This document shows, in pieces, positions 1 through 38,240 of a DNA stretch of 64,000 nt. The DNA is from Limanda limanda (lineage: Eukaryota > Chordata > Actinopteri > Pleuronectiformes > Pleuronectidae): positions 2,894,383 to 2,958,382 of the forward strand of contig NC_083636.1 of NCBI RefSeq assembly GCF_963576545.1, written 5' to 3'. Each line of letters opens with the position of its first letter. Positions within the stretch are counted from its first letter, which is position 1. The position numbers and the translations under genes are program-made. The notes beneath the pieces are model-generated. The model saw only the letters and a program-made list of their open reading frames with translations, did no database searches and was not told the DNA's origin.

Positions 1-488
1 GGATATTTGCAGGAGTTTCTCCGAGGCCTGGTTCCTCCTCTGTCTCGTTGGGTCCTGGATATCTTTAACTTTAAAAAAGCGTCGGACAATAACACAGCTG
101 GAAATCCGTCCACCCCCCCCCCCACACCCCCCCACCCCTGCCCCTCCCCTTCATAAGTTAAAGCTTCATCAAACCAAAAGGCTTTTAGGGATCTGAGGGG
201 AAAACTTTGAGGTTTTGTGTTTGACAGAAAGAGTTTTAGGCTGTTTTCTGGTTTTAATAATTTCTCCGAGGGGGGGTGGGAAGTGAGATGATTTTTTTTT
301 TTTTTAATGCCCTCAAGTCGTCTCTCTCTCTCTCTCTCTCTCTCTTTCATTTCTTCTGTCTGCGCTTCATCATCAGATGTTTGCTCCACATCTGGAATCC
401 GTCCGTATGCAAATGCTCCGAAGTTACAACATCAAGACGTGTCTTTTTTTATGGGGACGGAGGTAGATTAGGTGTAGCTGTGGAGTGT

Positions 489-559
<71 letters not shown>

Positions 560-1505
560 GGGGGGATCGTTTCATGTGAATTAGTGGGGGAGATAGGGGC
601 GAGAGAAGAGCGCTTTCAACAGCTGTTCCACGGTTTGCGTCATGCAGTGCGAGCTAGCGTCATGGCTGAGTGTTCGCACGCTATGCACACACACAGACAC
701 GCAAACACACACACACAGACACACACAGACACACACAGACACACACACAGACACACACTCTCTGAGGCATGCTGCGGGGACCCCCCAGCCAGAGGCATGA
801 CCAAACACAGGCATTGTGTTCCCTTTGTTCCAGAGGAGGAGCGTCACCTGCTCTGATGACAGGCCGCTGCCCCCCCGCCTCACGTTTTACTCTTCGTCTG
901 TTTCGTGATGAAGACGAGTCGCTCGCACGTCACCAGACGAGTCCGAGTGAGAGGAGACGAGTTGTTCCACATGTTGTATAGTGAGGGCAGGAAGGGGGAG
1001 GGGCCTGTAGGTGTAACCGATGTGGTTACCATGGTTACTTCTGTATGTAGTTTGACAGCTCACTGACAAACTTCAATACATTTACATTTTTCAAAATTAA
1101 ACATAATGTTTGTGACTTTGATCTTTCTTTTGAACAAAAGTTTTAAATAGTTCCGATTTACAAAATAATTTCGTATGTATATAAATATATCTTTTTAGAT
1201 ATTTGTATTAATATGTATATAAAAAAATCTAAAATTCTATAAGTTTATAGATTTAAATGCCTAGTTTTGTAGTTATAAAAGTAATAGAATAATTAATTAA
1301 GTCTTATAAATAAGTCAAAACTCTTAGTTTTTTGGGGGGTCAACATTTATATTGTCTTTGAAATTCTGATTCAAAGACGAGTGATGGTTCAGGAAGTGAT
1401 TTATTCTCTGTGATTCAGCCTCAGAGGAAACTGGTCTGTTTGTGTGTGTGAGTATTTTATTGTGAAAACCCTGTGACTGACGTGTGTGTTTGTGTTGTGT
1501 TGCAG
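1..1505 (+). other. tcf4: tcf4 intron (3' part)
   Basis: Intron upstream of the first exon in the window. It holds a C-rich run near 111-130, a CT run near 322-344, a (GT)n array at about 483-553, an interrupted CA/GACA array at about 681-764, and AT-rich unique sequence at 1080-1320. Open frames here are only microsatellite translations (Cys/Val or His/Thr). The acceptor is a TG-rich tract ending TTGCAG at 1505. Confidence 0.8.
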
Positions 1506-27303
<25,798 letters not shown>

Positions 27304-27672
27304 CACTGTTTCCATAACGACCCAGCAACCAATCAAACCCGTTGTTGCTTCAGCCCGACCAATCAGATCAGCCTCTTTCTCTCCTCTCGTCTGTCGCCTC
27401 CGATCGTCCTCCTCGCCTCTGTCTCCCTCTTCTGTCGAGAACACGAACTGCAGAGTCACTCTAGTCGCTTTCGTCACTTCGCCGCTGAAGTGAACCGGAC
27501 GCTTCTCGTGGAGACGTTGAAACCGCCGCCGCCGCCACGCGGCCGCGCTGCAGCAGAGGATTGTGGGAACTTTTCACACAAAGTGACAGCAACGGACAAA
27601 AGTCTTTGGAATCACATCATCCAAGAAATTCTTCTTGTACTTCTTGTTTTATCAGCATTCCCAGTTTTAAAG

Positions 27673-27678
27673 AATAAA
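27673..27678 (+). terminator. tcf4: Proximal poly(A) signal AATAAA
   Basis: Canonical AATAAA 370 nt after the TGA, followed by GGGTTCTATATATATA. Use of this site would give an mRNA without the inverted bHLH copy at 27900-27962. Confidence 0.45.
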
Positions 27679-27869
27679 AGGGTTCTATATATATAAAAAT
27701 ATATATATATAGTATATATACGAGGAAAGGAAAAAAAATGATGATTTTAAAAAAGCACCGGGACGCAGGCAGCGAGGAGACGAAGGTCGTTCAGAGCGGA
27801 AAACAAAACATATCACAAAGTGTTTCAAGAGATTTCTGTTTTTTTTTTTTTTTTTTTTAAAGCAACGAC

Positions 27870-27976
27870 ATGTTGCTGAACGCAGCTTTGTCGCTCTGAT
27901 TGGTCTGAGGTTTGTCGCTCTTCGGGTGCAGCTGCGCCAGCTTTCCCAGCTCCATGAACGCTACGTCGTATCGAAC
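27870..27976 (-). pseudogene. tcf4: Inverted fragment of the tcf4 bHLH exon in the 3' UTR
   Basis: On the minus strand this reads AFMELGKLAQLHPKSDKPQTN, a degenerate helix 1/loop. Bases 27900-27962 are the reverse complement of 24961-25023 at 59 of 63 positions, and two of the four differences still allow G-U pairing. The segment is bounded by direct repeats GCAACGAC (27862-27869 and 27977-27984) and follows a T20 run (27839-27858). It shares the unusual Lys of ELGK with this gene's own exon, so it was probably copied locally. Confidence 0.92.
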
Positions 27977-30900
27977 GCAACGACGCCCCCCTGTGGACGA
28001 ATCCGTGCCTGTTGGTAACCAGTCACATCCACATCCACACACACACAGAAGCAAAGATGATGAACAGATAAACAGAACAGGACGTTTCCAGGAAGTCGGC
28101 CGAACACTCACACATCAGCTCGAAAACCCACAAGTCCAACGAGAGAGATTTGGAATCTGTTCGTGATCTTAGAGTTCGTAGAAGACGCTTGAGTTCACAA
28201 ATGCTTCTTGACTATCATAGATCCTCGGACAAACGTGGGGCTCAACAATAACAAGGGGCCGATTCCCCCCTCCTCCCCCCCCTTTGACTGCATTCCCTCC
28301 TCCACGTTTAAACTGTAACATTAAAATGATTATCAACCTTTTTCCTTTATTTCATCAGCGTTTCCTGCTGATAAACATCGATCTATGTCAGAATCTACAA
28401 AACAAAAACCCTCAACAGTTGTTTCCCGTGTGAATCTGCCGAGTACGAAGAGAATCAATCATTCAACCAATTGAATCAATCAACCAGTGAGCGACTCCAG
28501 CAGCTTCGTTTATAGATCTGAAGGTAGAGGAATAAAGAATCATGCATTAACGTTAAAGTGTTCTTTTCAATTGGGCAGAAAGACAATTCTCCAGACGTCT
28601 TCATCTGAGATTATGGTTGAAGGTTATCGACAGAAAGCTCCAGGAAACATCTGAGAAGCTTCATCTGTCATCAGCAGCTCAGGCAGGAGACTGGTGCTCA
28701 GAGGGAAATGGGAGGATGATGGAGGGCAGGTAGAAGGAGGAGAGGGAGGAGGGAGGAGGGCTGGACTGAGCACTGACGTCATTTCTATTCCACTTTTAGC
28801 ACATTCCCTGAATTGCAATCTAGAATCTGGATTGATTGGGACCAGAAGAGAGATAGGGAGAATAGATCGAGCAAAGGAACAATCATTGGGGTTTTAATCT
28901 CGGGGCCAAAGTCGTCAAATCATTCCTGGAACAGATTCATGAGATTTCCTCTCGGTCCTGAACCTTCAGACGTCTCCTCTGCCTCAGTGGCCTGATCGTG
29001 TTCAGCTGCTTCAGGATCAGATCCTCTTCCATCGTGGATTTCTTGAATCGTAGACTCTGCAGTTCTGTCTGCAGTGGGATAAGAACATCTGGACTGGTTG
29101 GTATCGATTGGTATATTTGTTAAAGGTTGTTGCACAAAGCTGCTGCAGGTTGAGGTTCATGCATCTGGACTCGAGGCCAAATGTCAGTGAAGTCTGGTTC
29201 TTAATCATCAGCCAGATTTCAGCATCACGAATTTGGTCTCATATAGTTGTTTACATCCGTGAGAGGTCCAATCCAGAAACTAGTATTATCCCTGTGTTGA
29301 ACTTTGACCTCCGCAGGTTTCTGAGGTGAACGTAGTGAAGTCCAGACGTCACCAGGTGGAAATCCAGATAGAAACTTAGAGGCTTGTTGAAACATCTCCG
29401 CCCCTCGGACTCCGATCCTGATTGAAACCCCTCTGAGTCCAGGTCTACGTCTGATCTCCACTGCGGACCCTCGCCTTATTAGCCCTGATCGAGGGTCCTA
29501 GCCCCCCCCCCCATCCCTCCCCTGGTCTCCTGCCCCCCCCAAGCGGTCCCACAGATGCAATTTGAACATTCACTTCTACCAATGTGCCTTCTTAGAGTTC
29601 ATATCATTGGAGTTACCAGAGGAGGGCGTGTACCTGGTCTTTTAATAGGATGCAAGCTTAGGGAAACCTGTTCTTAGTCGTTAGGTTCTATGCAGTCGGG
29701 TTTTTTACCAGACCTGGGTATTTAAAAAAAGATTAAAAAGGAAAAAAAAGTATTTTTTGGATAAAAAAAACAAACAAAAACTGTATTTAATGTACTGTAC
29801 ACTTATATGTAAGTAGACAGCGTGTTCTGGCTCCGAGCCGATGGGACAGACGCTTGATTTAGCAAAACGAGCCCCCGTCCCAGTCCACCCCCCTCCCCCC
29901 CAAGAATCCTCCAGAACCCCCCACCCCACCTCCCCGTCCTGTTCCGAGCCCCGCCCTGTTTCCATGGTGAACAACACGTCTCTTCTTGTATTATAGCTTA
30001 TCAGCTTTTTATCAATATTTGATGGGCTCGTCCGGAGCCGATGTAGTCTTCAGTACAAAGTGTGTGGTTGTTTGTCGTAAAGCAGATTTTCTTTTTGGTT
30101 TCTCTCTCTCTCTCTGTTTTTTAAGAAGAATCTTTTTCTCTTATTGCTTTTTCTTTGTCTGTTCTGGTTTACATGTCTATGACGGAAAATGTAAAAAAAA
30201 AAAAAAATACTAAAAACAAACAAAAAAAAAAGTACAATTCTCTCTCCGGCAGCATTCTTCTCTGTCGGTGTCATTTTGACGCGGTTAAACTCCGACCCAA
30301 TCAACAGGAAGGCACGGAAACTGGAAAAGAATCTATTTGAATAAATCAATCTATATATAAATGTACAAAAAATATATACGATATATAAGGAGGGTGCCGG
30401 TTTCTGTAATTTTTTTGTGTTTGCTTGGGGAGGAATTCGTTTCTCAAAGACTGAGCCGGCGGAAGTTGGCGAGGCCCCTCAGTGTTATGAATTTCCAGCT
30501 GACTTTGTTGTGTTCTCCGTTGTTGCCATGACAACACCCTCCGACTAGTACGGCACCCCCCCGCGCAGGACAAAAAAAAACGGGACTGGAGTTCCCTCCG
30601 CTCCGTTCACTGCTATGTATCCACGGCAACGACACACAGACGTTTGTAAATTGTATGCAACAAAATGGCAAAACCTTTCCATTATTTTGAAATTGTGTAT
30701 GTAAAAGTTATATTTTTACATGTAGACTGTTGTTATTTTGTGTTTTAGAAAATATGTTGTATCAGTTCTTTTGTTAAAAGATGAAAAAGTAAAAAATTCA
30801 GTGTGTGTTGAAAAAATGTGTCACATTGAAAATGTAGTGAGGTCAAAAGTTCCAAAATCTTTTTTTTTACGTTTCCTTTTTTTAAAAACTCTGTGGGGAA

Positions 30901-31977
30901 CATGTGGAGGGTTAAAGTGATGAGTCATGGAAGATATATGATATTTGTTTAATTCTCCTCATGACGTTTCCATCTTAGTTGTTTTCTTTGCAGAGAAATG
31001 TGTAAATACTCATGAAACCTTCTCTGTGGGCTGAGGCCAGAGAGGTGCTGACGAGGATGTTTAGGTTTCTGTCGGATTCGCTCCCGGATGCTAGGGGACA
31101 ACTTCGTGGTTATTACCATCGATCATCCGAAGATTTAAACAATCGTCTTTGCACCGAGAAACCGTCAGAACAAACACACGCCGACTCCACGGCTGTGCCA
31201 GGGATCTTTATTATTATTTTGATTTCATTCTAAACCTAAAAGAAATGACTGTTCTGTGAAACATCTGGATGCCAGAACTTTAAAAGTACACATTCTAATA
31301 TTTAACCTCTTAAATTCTGATAATTGAAGTGACGTACCCAAAGATCGCTGATACGTTCAAGCCACTGTCGCCCCCTAGTGGCCGTGGGCCGGCTCTGACT
31401 CACGTGCGTTTCTTTCCGGCTTGTAAATGTTAACGATAAACAAAAGAGCCCTCAGCGCTGGAGTCAAGATTAATATATTAACATTTTGTAAAAGATTGGA
31501 GCGTAATAGTCTAATATAAAAATAGAAGTCGTCAACAATCAGCTATTTCCCCAAAAATCACGTGAACGACAGCCTCAGTCATTTCTTTTGTGCGTTGAGC
31601 TTTTGGACTAAACGAAAGCTGCTTTGAATCGGACCTGAACACTAGGATTGAATCTGTCAGTGTAAGTGCTAAATGTGTTTTTTAAGTAATGTTATTTTTA
31701 CGATGCTTCATTTCCTCTTTTTTCTCTTTGTTGTATAATCGAGTCATCTCCCGAATTACAGTATCTCCATTTTTATGTTACCCCGATGTTTCTATTAGCC
31801 AAAACGTTAACGCTTTTCTTTTCCCTCCCTGTTGTACATACACACCTCATTTCTCTTTTTAAGTGACTGTGCCATGAGCTTTGTAATCTGTTACTCTCTG
31901 TACCAGTTTTACTGCAATAATGAGTTGAATTCAAAATGGCCGCTCCTGTCCTTTGTTTTCACGTTGGAGAAGATTTC

Positions 31978-32022
<45 letters not shown>
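31978..32022 (+). repeat. (CA)n array
   Basis: A pure CA array close to the suspected end of the tcf4 transcript. Confidence 0.95.
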
Positions 32023-32024
<2 letters not shown>

Positions 32025-33480
32025 CAAAACAAGTTCCATTTTTACTTTTACACAAAATTATTTAAACAGAACTTCAGATACAAATCAAAGTGAAAGAAAA
32101 TTACAAAATGAACAAAGCAGTTTTTGATATATAAAAGTTTGATTCATCCAAATGTCCACTGCCAGAAACAGAAACGATTCAAAACTCCTGCCAGTTTTAT
32201 TATCTTATATATATGGCATATTTTTCCAATTTAATATTTATAAACCAGAACAATATGTCTTCAAGAATTCCAGCTCAGACTAAAGTAATATTCTTTATTC
32301 TTTAGGCCTCATTCAGATCCACGTTAGGGTTTAAACTATAATAAACTCTTTGAAAAAGGTGAATTAAATGATCAATTCATTAAATGAATCACAAATAATT
32401 AGAAATTAAAAGGTTTGGAATCTAAAACTTAGTTTTTTTTTTACATTTTCAGGGGTCTGCTGATATTTGAATTTCACATTTAAAATTTCAAAAGCTATTT
32501 CAGTGGATTCTTTCTCCTTCAGGTTCAGATCAGTTTGTGCATCCAGTTCATAGACGGGTCCAGGATCTTATTAGCTTAGCTTAGCACAAAGACTGAAAGT
32601 GGGGCAGACTTCTAGCCCGACTCCTTCAAGAGAGAAAATAATAAAGACGCTTTCCTGAACACATCTTCAGATTCATCCTGTTGTCAACCGGGTTTTATTC
32701 ACAGAGCTCAAACATTCACTACGACTAAAATCACAAACATTATTTAACAAACATTTCTATTTCTGCACATGTTGAATAAACAAGATGAAACATCTCCAGT
32801 GTTTAGAAACTCACAGAAGAATAAAACAAGTACAAACCTATAAAAGCCACGTGTTTCTACATTTGTGCTCTCGGAGAATGACTCTTGGATCTTAATGAAA
32901 GGAATAAACTAATTGAACTGAACCCTTTGAAACCTTGGGTGAGTTTAATGGGGCCGTTGGGCGTTGGCGGAGTCACCAGCTCCACTCTGAGATGTTTGTG
33001 GATTCCGGAGGGTTTTATTCGCCCTTGTTCCGACACTCTTCCGTTCTCTGCCTGTTGGTTCTCATCCTGTGGTGACATCATGTAGAAATAAACCTGCCAT
33101 TCTTTTTTATTAACGCAGCTCTTTGTACGGCTTAGATTATTTTTCTGTGCAGACTTTGTTCTGTATTCAGAGAATAAACCGAGTCCCCACTTGACTCTGA
33201 TCCCGGGCGTTTAGAGGCTTTGTGTCTCCAGCCGGCGGCGGCAGGTCCGGACAGGTTCATCACCTCATCGTGTCAGATCTGAGGAAACCGAGCCGGAGAC
33301 GTCAGGAATCTTTGTTTTTGACTCATCGTTCGTCTGCTGCTTCCAGAGAGCGACAGTGACGTCGTTTCACCGAAGTCAAGTAGATTAGAAGTGAGTCAAG
33401 AAGTTAGGGGTGAGTCTGGAAGGTGCGTTACACTAAATCTATTGTGTTGCTCATCATGAAAACATCAGACCATGTTTGTA
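32023..33480. other. Intergenic or distal 3' UTR sequence
   Basis: AT-rich, with many AATAAA words (for example 32774, 32820, 32905, 33086, 33171). No open frame with gene-like character and no recognised repeat. It could be the distal part of the tcf4 3' UTR. Confidence 0.5.
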
Positions 33481-33497
33481 ATGATGGATGTCATTAA

Positions 33498-33663
33498 GAC
33501 TACACTTCCCATGAGCCTCAGCTGCTGTAACTGATGAGAAACGTAGAGTCAAAACATCTGAGACTGAATTCTTATTAAAGTGACTGAATCTGAACATGTA
33601 CTCTCCTCAGGCTCTCTGATTGGCTGTTTCTTACTGAAGTGCATCATGGGAGCTGTAGTTTTC
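33498..33663. promoter_or_regulatory. Inverted pair of ZNF143-like motifs
   Basis: GACTACACTTCCCATGAG near 33498-33516 and, inverted, GCATCATGGGAGCTGTAGTT near 33641-33660. Both resemble the ACTACA..TCCCA..ATGC motif bound by ZNF143/THAP11. They may be a regulatory pair or arms of a decayed repeat. Confidence 0.3.
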
Positions 33664-34857
33664 TCGCTCTGGTTTTCCTCTGGCTCGTCTCTTTGGCTTT
33701 TATTCAAGAGCTGGATGTTTTCTCACATTTTGATCTGTTGACTCAGCCTCACCCTCAACTGTCAGTCACCTCACGTCACCTCCAAGGAACACCTTGGCTG
33801 CGATGTAAGGATTTATATTATTCAAATTATTATTAATATTATTCATATTATTCATACGTGAACTCGTGAACTACGTCTGTTGGAGAAATAAAGCCAAAAA
33901 AAGTACAACGCGTTGTTTTACACTCTACAAGTGTTTGAGAAACAGATCAACATGTTTTTTAGAATCAGATTTATTTCATGTTATTTTGAACCTACGTCAG
34001 GGGGAGGAGCTACCGATGTGTGTGCTCGACCAATCGTGAGTGAGTCTCAGCTGTCATTCATAACGTTTCACCTTGTATGGACATCATCAAATAACGAACC
34101 AGAAAGGTCGATAGAGGGTAAAGCTGAAGTACAAGAACTAAACCACGAATCCCTGGAAAACACCATAAACCACTGAAGGGTGGAGACTTGACCTCTGACC
34201 TCTGACCTGCGACCTCTGCTGATCTGAAGATGGAACATTAATAAAAACCTGCTCAGTTCTTATTTCTTCACCTGAACCTGACGAAGTTACGAGGTATCTC
34301 TGTTATTATTATTATTATTATGATAGAACAACTATAGATCTCACAGATCCAGCATCAGTTTCCTCCTGAGACTTCAGTGTGAACTCAGCTGCAGATAAGA
34401 ATAAAAGAATAAACCCAGAACTTCTCGTCTGTTTTATTTACTCATGATAACGTCTCCGTCCTCGCACTTTGCTCAACGGGGTCTTTTACAATTGTCCTGT
34501 GAAACGCCCTGAAATGTGTTTGCATGTGAGACACGTGGTGAAACCTTTATATATACAGTCTATGGGTTAAACACAGGCTGGAGGCAGGAGGTCTCTGCAC
34601 ACAGGTTCAGCTTGTGTTCGTGGTCCCCAGAGGATGAATCTTATTTCTGCTCAATGTTTCATTTCAGTTTGAACCAATAAAGTTTCCCTGAGCTTGAAGT
34701 TTAGTTTGTGCTGATGAGCAAATGTTTACATTTAAACCTGCTGAAGATTAAGATACATTCATTTGTCCCAAACACATGCACAGACATGCACAAGCACACT
34801 CATGCAAGGAGGGCAATGTAACCTCATGTTTTAACCCATCTGGTGCAGGACACACAG
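33664..34857. other. Intergenic sequence, nothing gene-like seen
   Basis: Holds short (ATT)n patches (33817-33860 and 34304-34321) and otherwise unique sequence. No splice-flanked open frame with protein-like composition. Confidence 0.6.
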
Positions 34858-35070
34858 AGCAGTGTGCAGCCATGTACGGCGCCCGGGGAGCAGATGTTGG
34901 GGGAGTAAGGTGCCTTGCTCAGGGGCACTAGACAGGGTAGGGAGAATCCTCTTGGATTTTTGGACAGATCAATCCAGGTTCGTCTTTTGGTTGTTTCTCC
35001 GTGGAGTCGAACCAGAGACGAACCAGAGACCTTTTCTGCCCATAGTCCAAGTTTCTGCCACTAGTCCACC
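34858..35070 (-). repeat. Teleost SINE-like interspersed repeat fragment
   Basis: Contains AAGGTGCCTTGCTCAGGGGC, a GTGGAGTCGAACCAGAGAC block with a GTCGAACC B-box-like core (minus strand) and CCACTAGTCCACCGCCTCTA. I recognise this as a common fish interspersed repeat; the assignment is from memory. Confidence 0.6.
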
Positions 35071-36490
35071 GCCTCTACCGCCAGAACATTTACATTCCAA
35101 ACAGCTTGGACTCTGAGGGTCGAGTGAATCTCTGAAGATCCTCAGGTCCCTTTCACACCTTCTCTGTTCGGTTCAGACCTTCAGACCTTTTTTCTGAATG
35201 AGTTATTCCAGAGTCTCGGGTGTGAAAGGTTCCTCGGATCAAACTGAATCCTGATTCGGTTCGTTTGAGGTGAAAACACTGAACCTTTAAAACACAGATT
35301 TCCATCTGCAGAGAATGAATGAGAGTTTTTTAATCTATCGTTTCTTAACGCAGACTCATGATGAAAGAGGAAATAAAATGTTTTAATGTTAAACAAACAA
35401 AAATGAACTTTACACACAGGAGAAGAAGAACATTACAGGAAGTGAAATCTGAAACCTCTTCAGTGAAACACAGATGTATAGTTCAGCTTGTGCACCCCCC
35501 CCCCACACGTGTTATGTAAGTTATTTTATCAGTGTGAGTAAAGGTTGTCTCTCTGGGACGCTCCCACCTGCAGCATGTGGCTGAGGACACACCCGACTGC
35601 AGGTGACAGGACGAGTCCTCAGCGGGAGGTTCAGAGGAGGCAGATGTGTGAGAGGAGGAAACTCACACGTCAAATGGAAAGTAATGAAGTAGATTTACTC
35701 TCTGTACTTCACTTCATATTTCTGTTTTCACACAACAGGGTTCACCCGGCCGCTCGCCCTGAGTCAACCAGGCCACACCAAGCTGCCTTGAGATATTAAA
35801 GATATCAGGCTGCACGACGGCTGATATCTTTACACTTTAATATCTCGACTATTAATCCTCAAATCAACATGTCAGGTTGTTGTTGTTGTTGTTCGACAGT
35901 GAGCGAGTGCAAAGTGAACTGTAATGTTATCGCTTCCCAAACACTCAGTTTTACACATGGTGTTTGAAAATCTGCATTTTTGAAGGTGTTTGTAAAAGTC
36001 TCAGTTCAGTGATTTATGATGACGTGTGGATGAGAATCTCAAATGCAGAGGAACGAGTTTGTTTGGGAGAAGATCTGCATGAGTGTGGACGAAGCCTTGG
36101 TCCCCTTTCCACAACAACATCTAATGAGTTCTTTCCTGAATACATCCTTCTAGTTTCATGGAAATCTGTTTGGTAGTTTTTGTGTTTTCTGGTTTACAAA
36201 CACACAAGTGGAGGTTAAAAACAGAAGCTGGTCTGTGGAGGTGGAAGATGATCTGAAACCAACACGGACATTAAGTTCTTCCTGCTGCTTCCTCCTCGAT
36301 CACGAGCTTTGTTCACGATGAAGATCCACATTTCACTTTTATTCCTTCAGACTGAGACGCAGATTTGCTGCAGCTTCCCTCCGGTGACTCACATCTTCAC
36401 ATCCACCTGAACCTGTTACTGAGGGAAGATTCATATTTAAATTCAGGTCTGTGTCTCATCAAAGGGCCTCAACACAACAATACAGGGATG

Positions 36491-36560
<70 letters not shown>

Positions 36561-37200
36561 ACGGGTGTGTTCTCGGCTCCAGAGGAATGTGAGGAGTGGT
36601 TGCCCGTGTTGCACAACACAAAGCGTAACTCGGCGTTCAGACTCACACCCATAGCAACCAGCGGCTGTTTATCTAACAGCCCGTCCACATCTGACCCTGT
36701 CCACTGTCCCCGGGTCGTCCCGGGCTCGGCCTCCAGGGGGCGTCTCCTGTCGCTACTTTCAGGAAAACTTTCATTTATTAGGATGAGATTAAAGTTTTGA
36801 TTTATGTGATGCATCCATTCATCCAAACATCCTTCACTGAAAACCTGATTAAACTAGAAGGAGCTTCTTTCCTCCATCAAGGCCGAACAGTCGCCTTTAA
36901 TTCAACCAAGCTCCAGACTCCACACACTTGTCCTTAGACATCAGTCCTCTGAATATGTCCCATTTATCTCTGGGGAACAAAGTGTGAAATGTCCAATGTT
37001 AAAGAAAGAGATAAAAAGGTTCCTGGATCCGAACACTGATCGAGACTCTCAAAGCCGGGGGCCCCAAAGTCACTTTCACCAGGGGCCCAAGAGTCCCTCA
37101 GTACGCTCCTGGCTGATATCAATGTGGTTAAAGTTTGGTCTCGTTTAAACACAAGAGACGTTAGATCTGATTAAATTTAGTTTAAATTAAATCATTAGGT
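35071..37200. other. Intergenic sequence with one microsatellite
   Basis: Unique sequence apart from a TG array at 36491-36557 and a C run near 35497. A short palindromic ATATCTTTA/AGATATTAAAG patch lies near 35792-35845. No gene-like signal. Confidence 0.6.
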
Positions 37201-37204
37201 TAGT

Positions 37205-37769
<565 letters not shown>

Positions 37770-38039
37770 TAAATGGAATCCAGGTGATTCAGAACATCTG
37801 CATTTTATCTGGTGACGTCAGATGAGTACACTCACATTCTAACATGTGTCTCATGGGCGGTGAACATTCCTGAGATAGTTCCAATAGTTCCATGTTGGTG
37901 AGACACTGGAGCTGCACCCCCCAGCATGGTGTCACCAGAGAGAGAGAGAGGGGGGGGGGAGAGACAGTGAGAGGTGAAGTGTAACTTTGTGTCAAAATGA
38001 TTTTTAGTTCCTGTAAATCACCTGTGACGCGTAAGGTGG

Positions 38040-38240
38040 ATCCCCGGGCTGCTCTGCGTGGTGCGCGCCCTCTTTACGCACTTTACGCACATTACGCACA
38101 TTACGCACGCCTCCTCCTCCTCAGGTGGAGCCAGGTGGAGAGGAACCAGGACCCTCCCACTCCTCGTCCTCCTCCTGTCAGCCGCAGAGAGCAGCCTGTC
38201 AGTCCGCAGCACAGCACCACAGCAGAGGGAGCGGCACCAG
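38040..38240 (+). promoter_or_regulatory. Possible CpG-rich first exon of the downstream gene
   Basis: Locally CpG-rich, with four 10-bp TTACGCAC-type repeats (about 38075-38108), then sequence ending CACCAG/GTGAGA, a good donor at 38240/38241. It has the look of an untranslated first exon, but no core promoter element is certain and no long open frame starts here. Confidence 0.25.

Larger units (their letters stand above)
27304..31960 (+). other. tcf4: tcf4 3' untranslated region (end uncertain)
   Basis: Long, AT-rich and with few microsatellites, as expected of a multi-kilobase TCF4 3' UTR. AATAAA signals occur at 27673 (proximal), about 28532 and 30340. Unique sequence at about 31800-31940 (TTGTACATACACACCTC, CTCTGTACCAGTTTTACTG) looks like the conserved distal end, followed by a CA array. 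The true end is unknown and could lie further, up to about 33.2 kb. Confidence 0.5.

Noticed and set aside
27857..28111. Minus-strand gene encoding a bHLH-like protein
   Set aside because: Only helix 1/loop is similar; the basic region is lost and the loop runs into unrelated sequence. It is an inverted fragment, not a gene.
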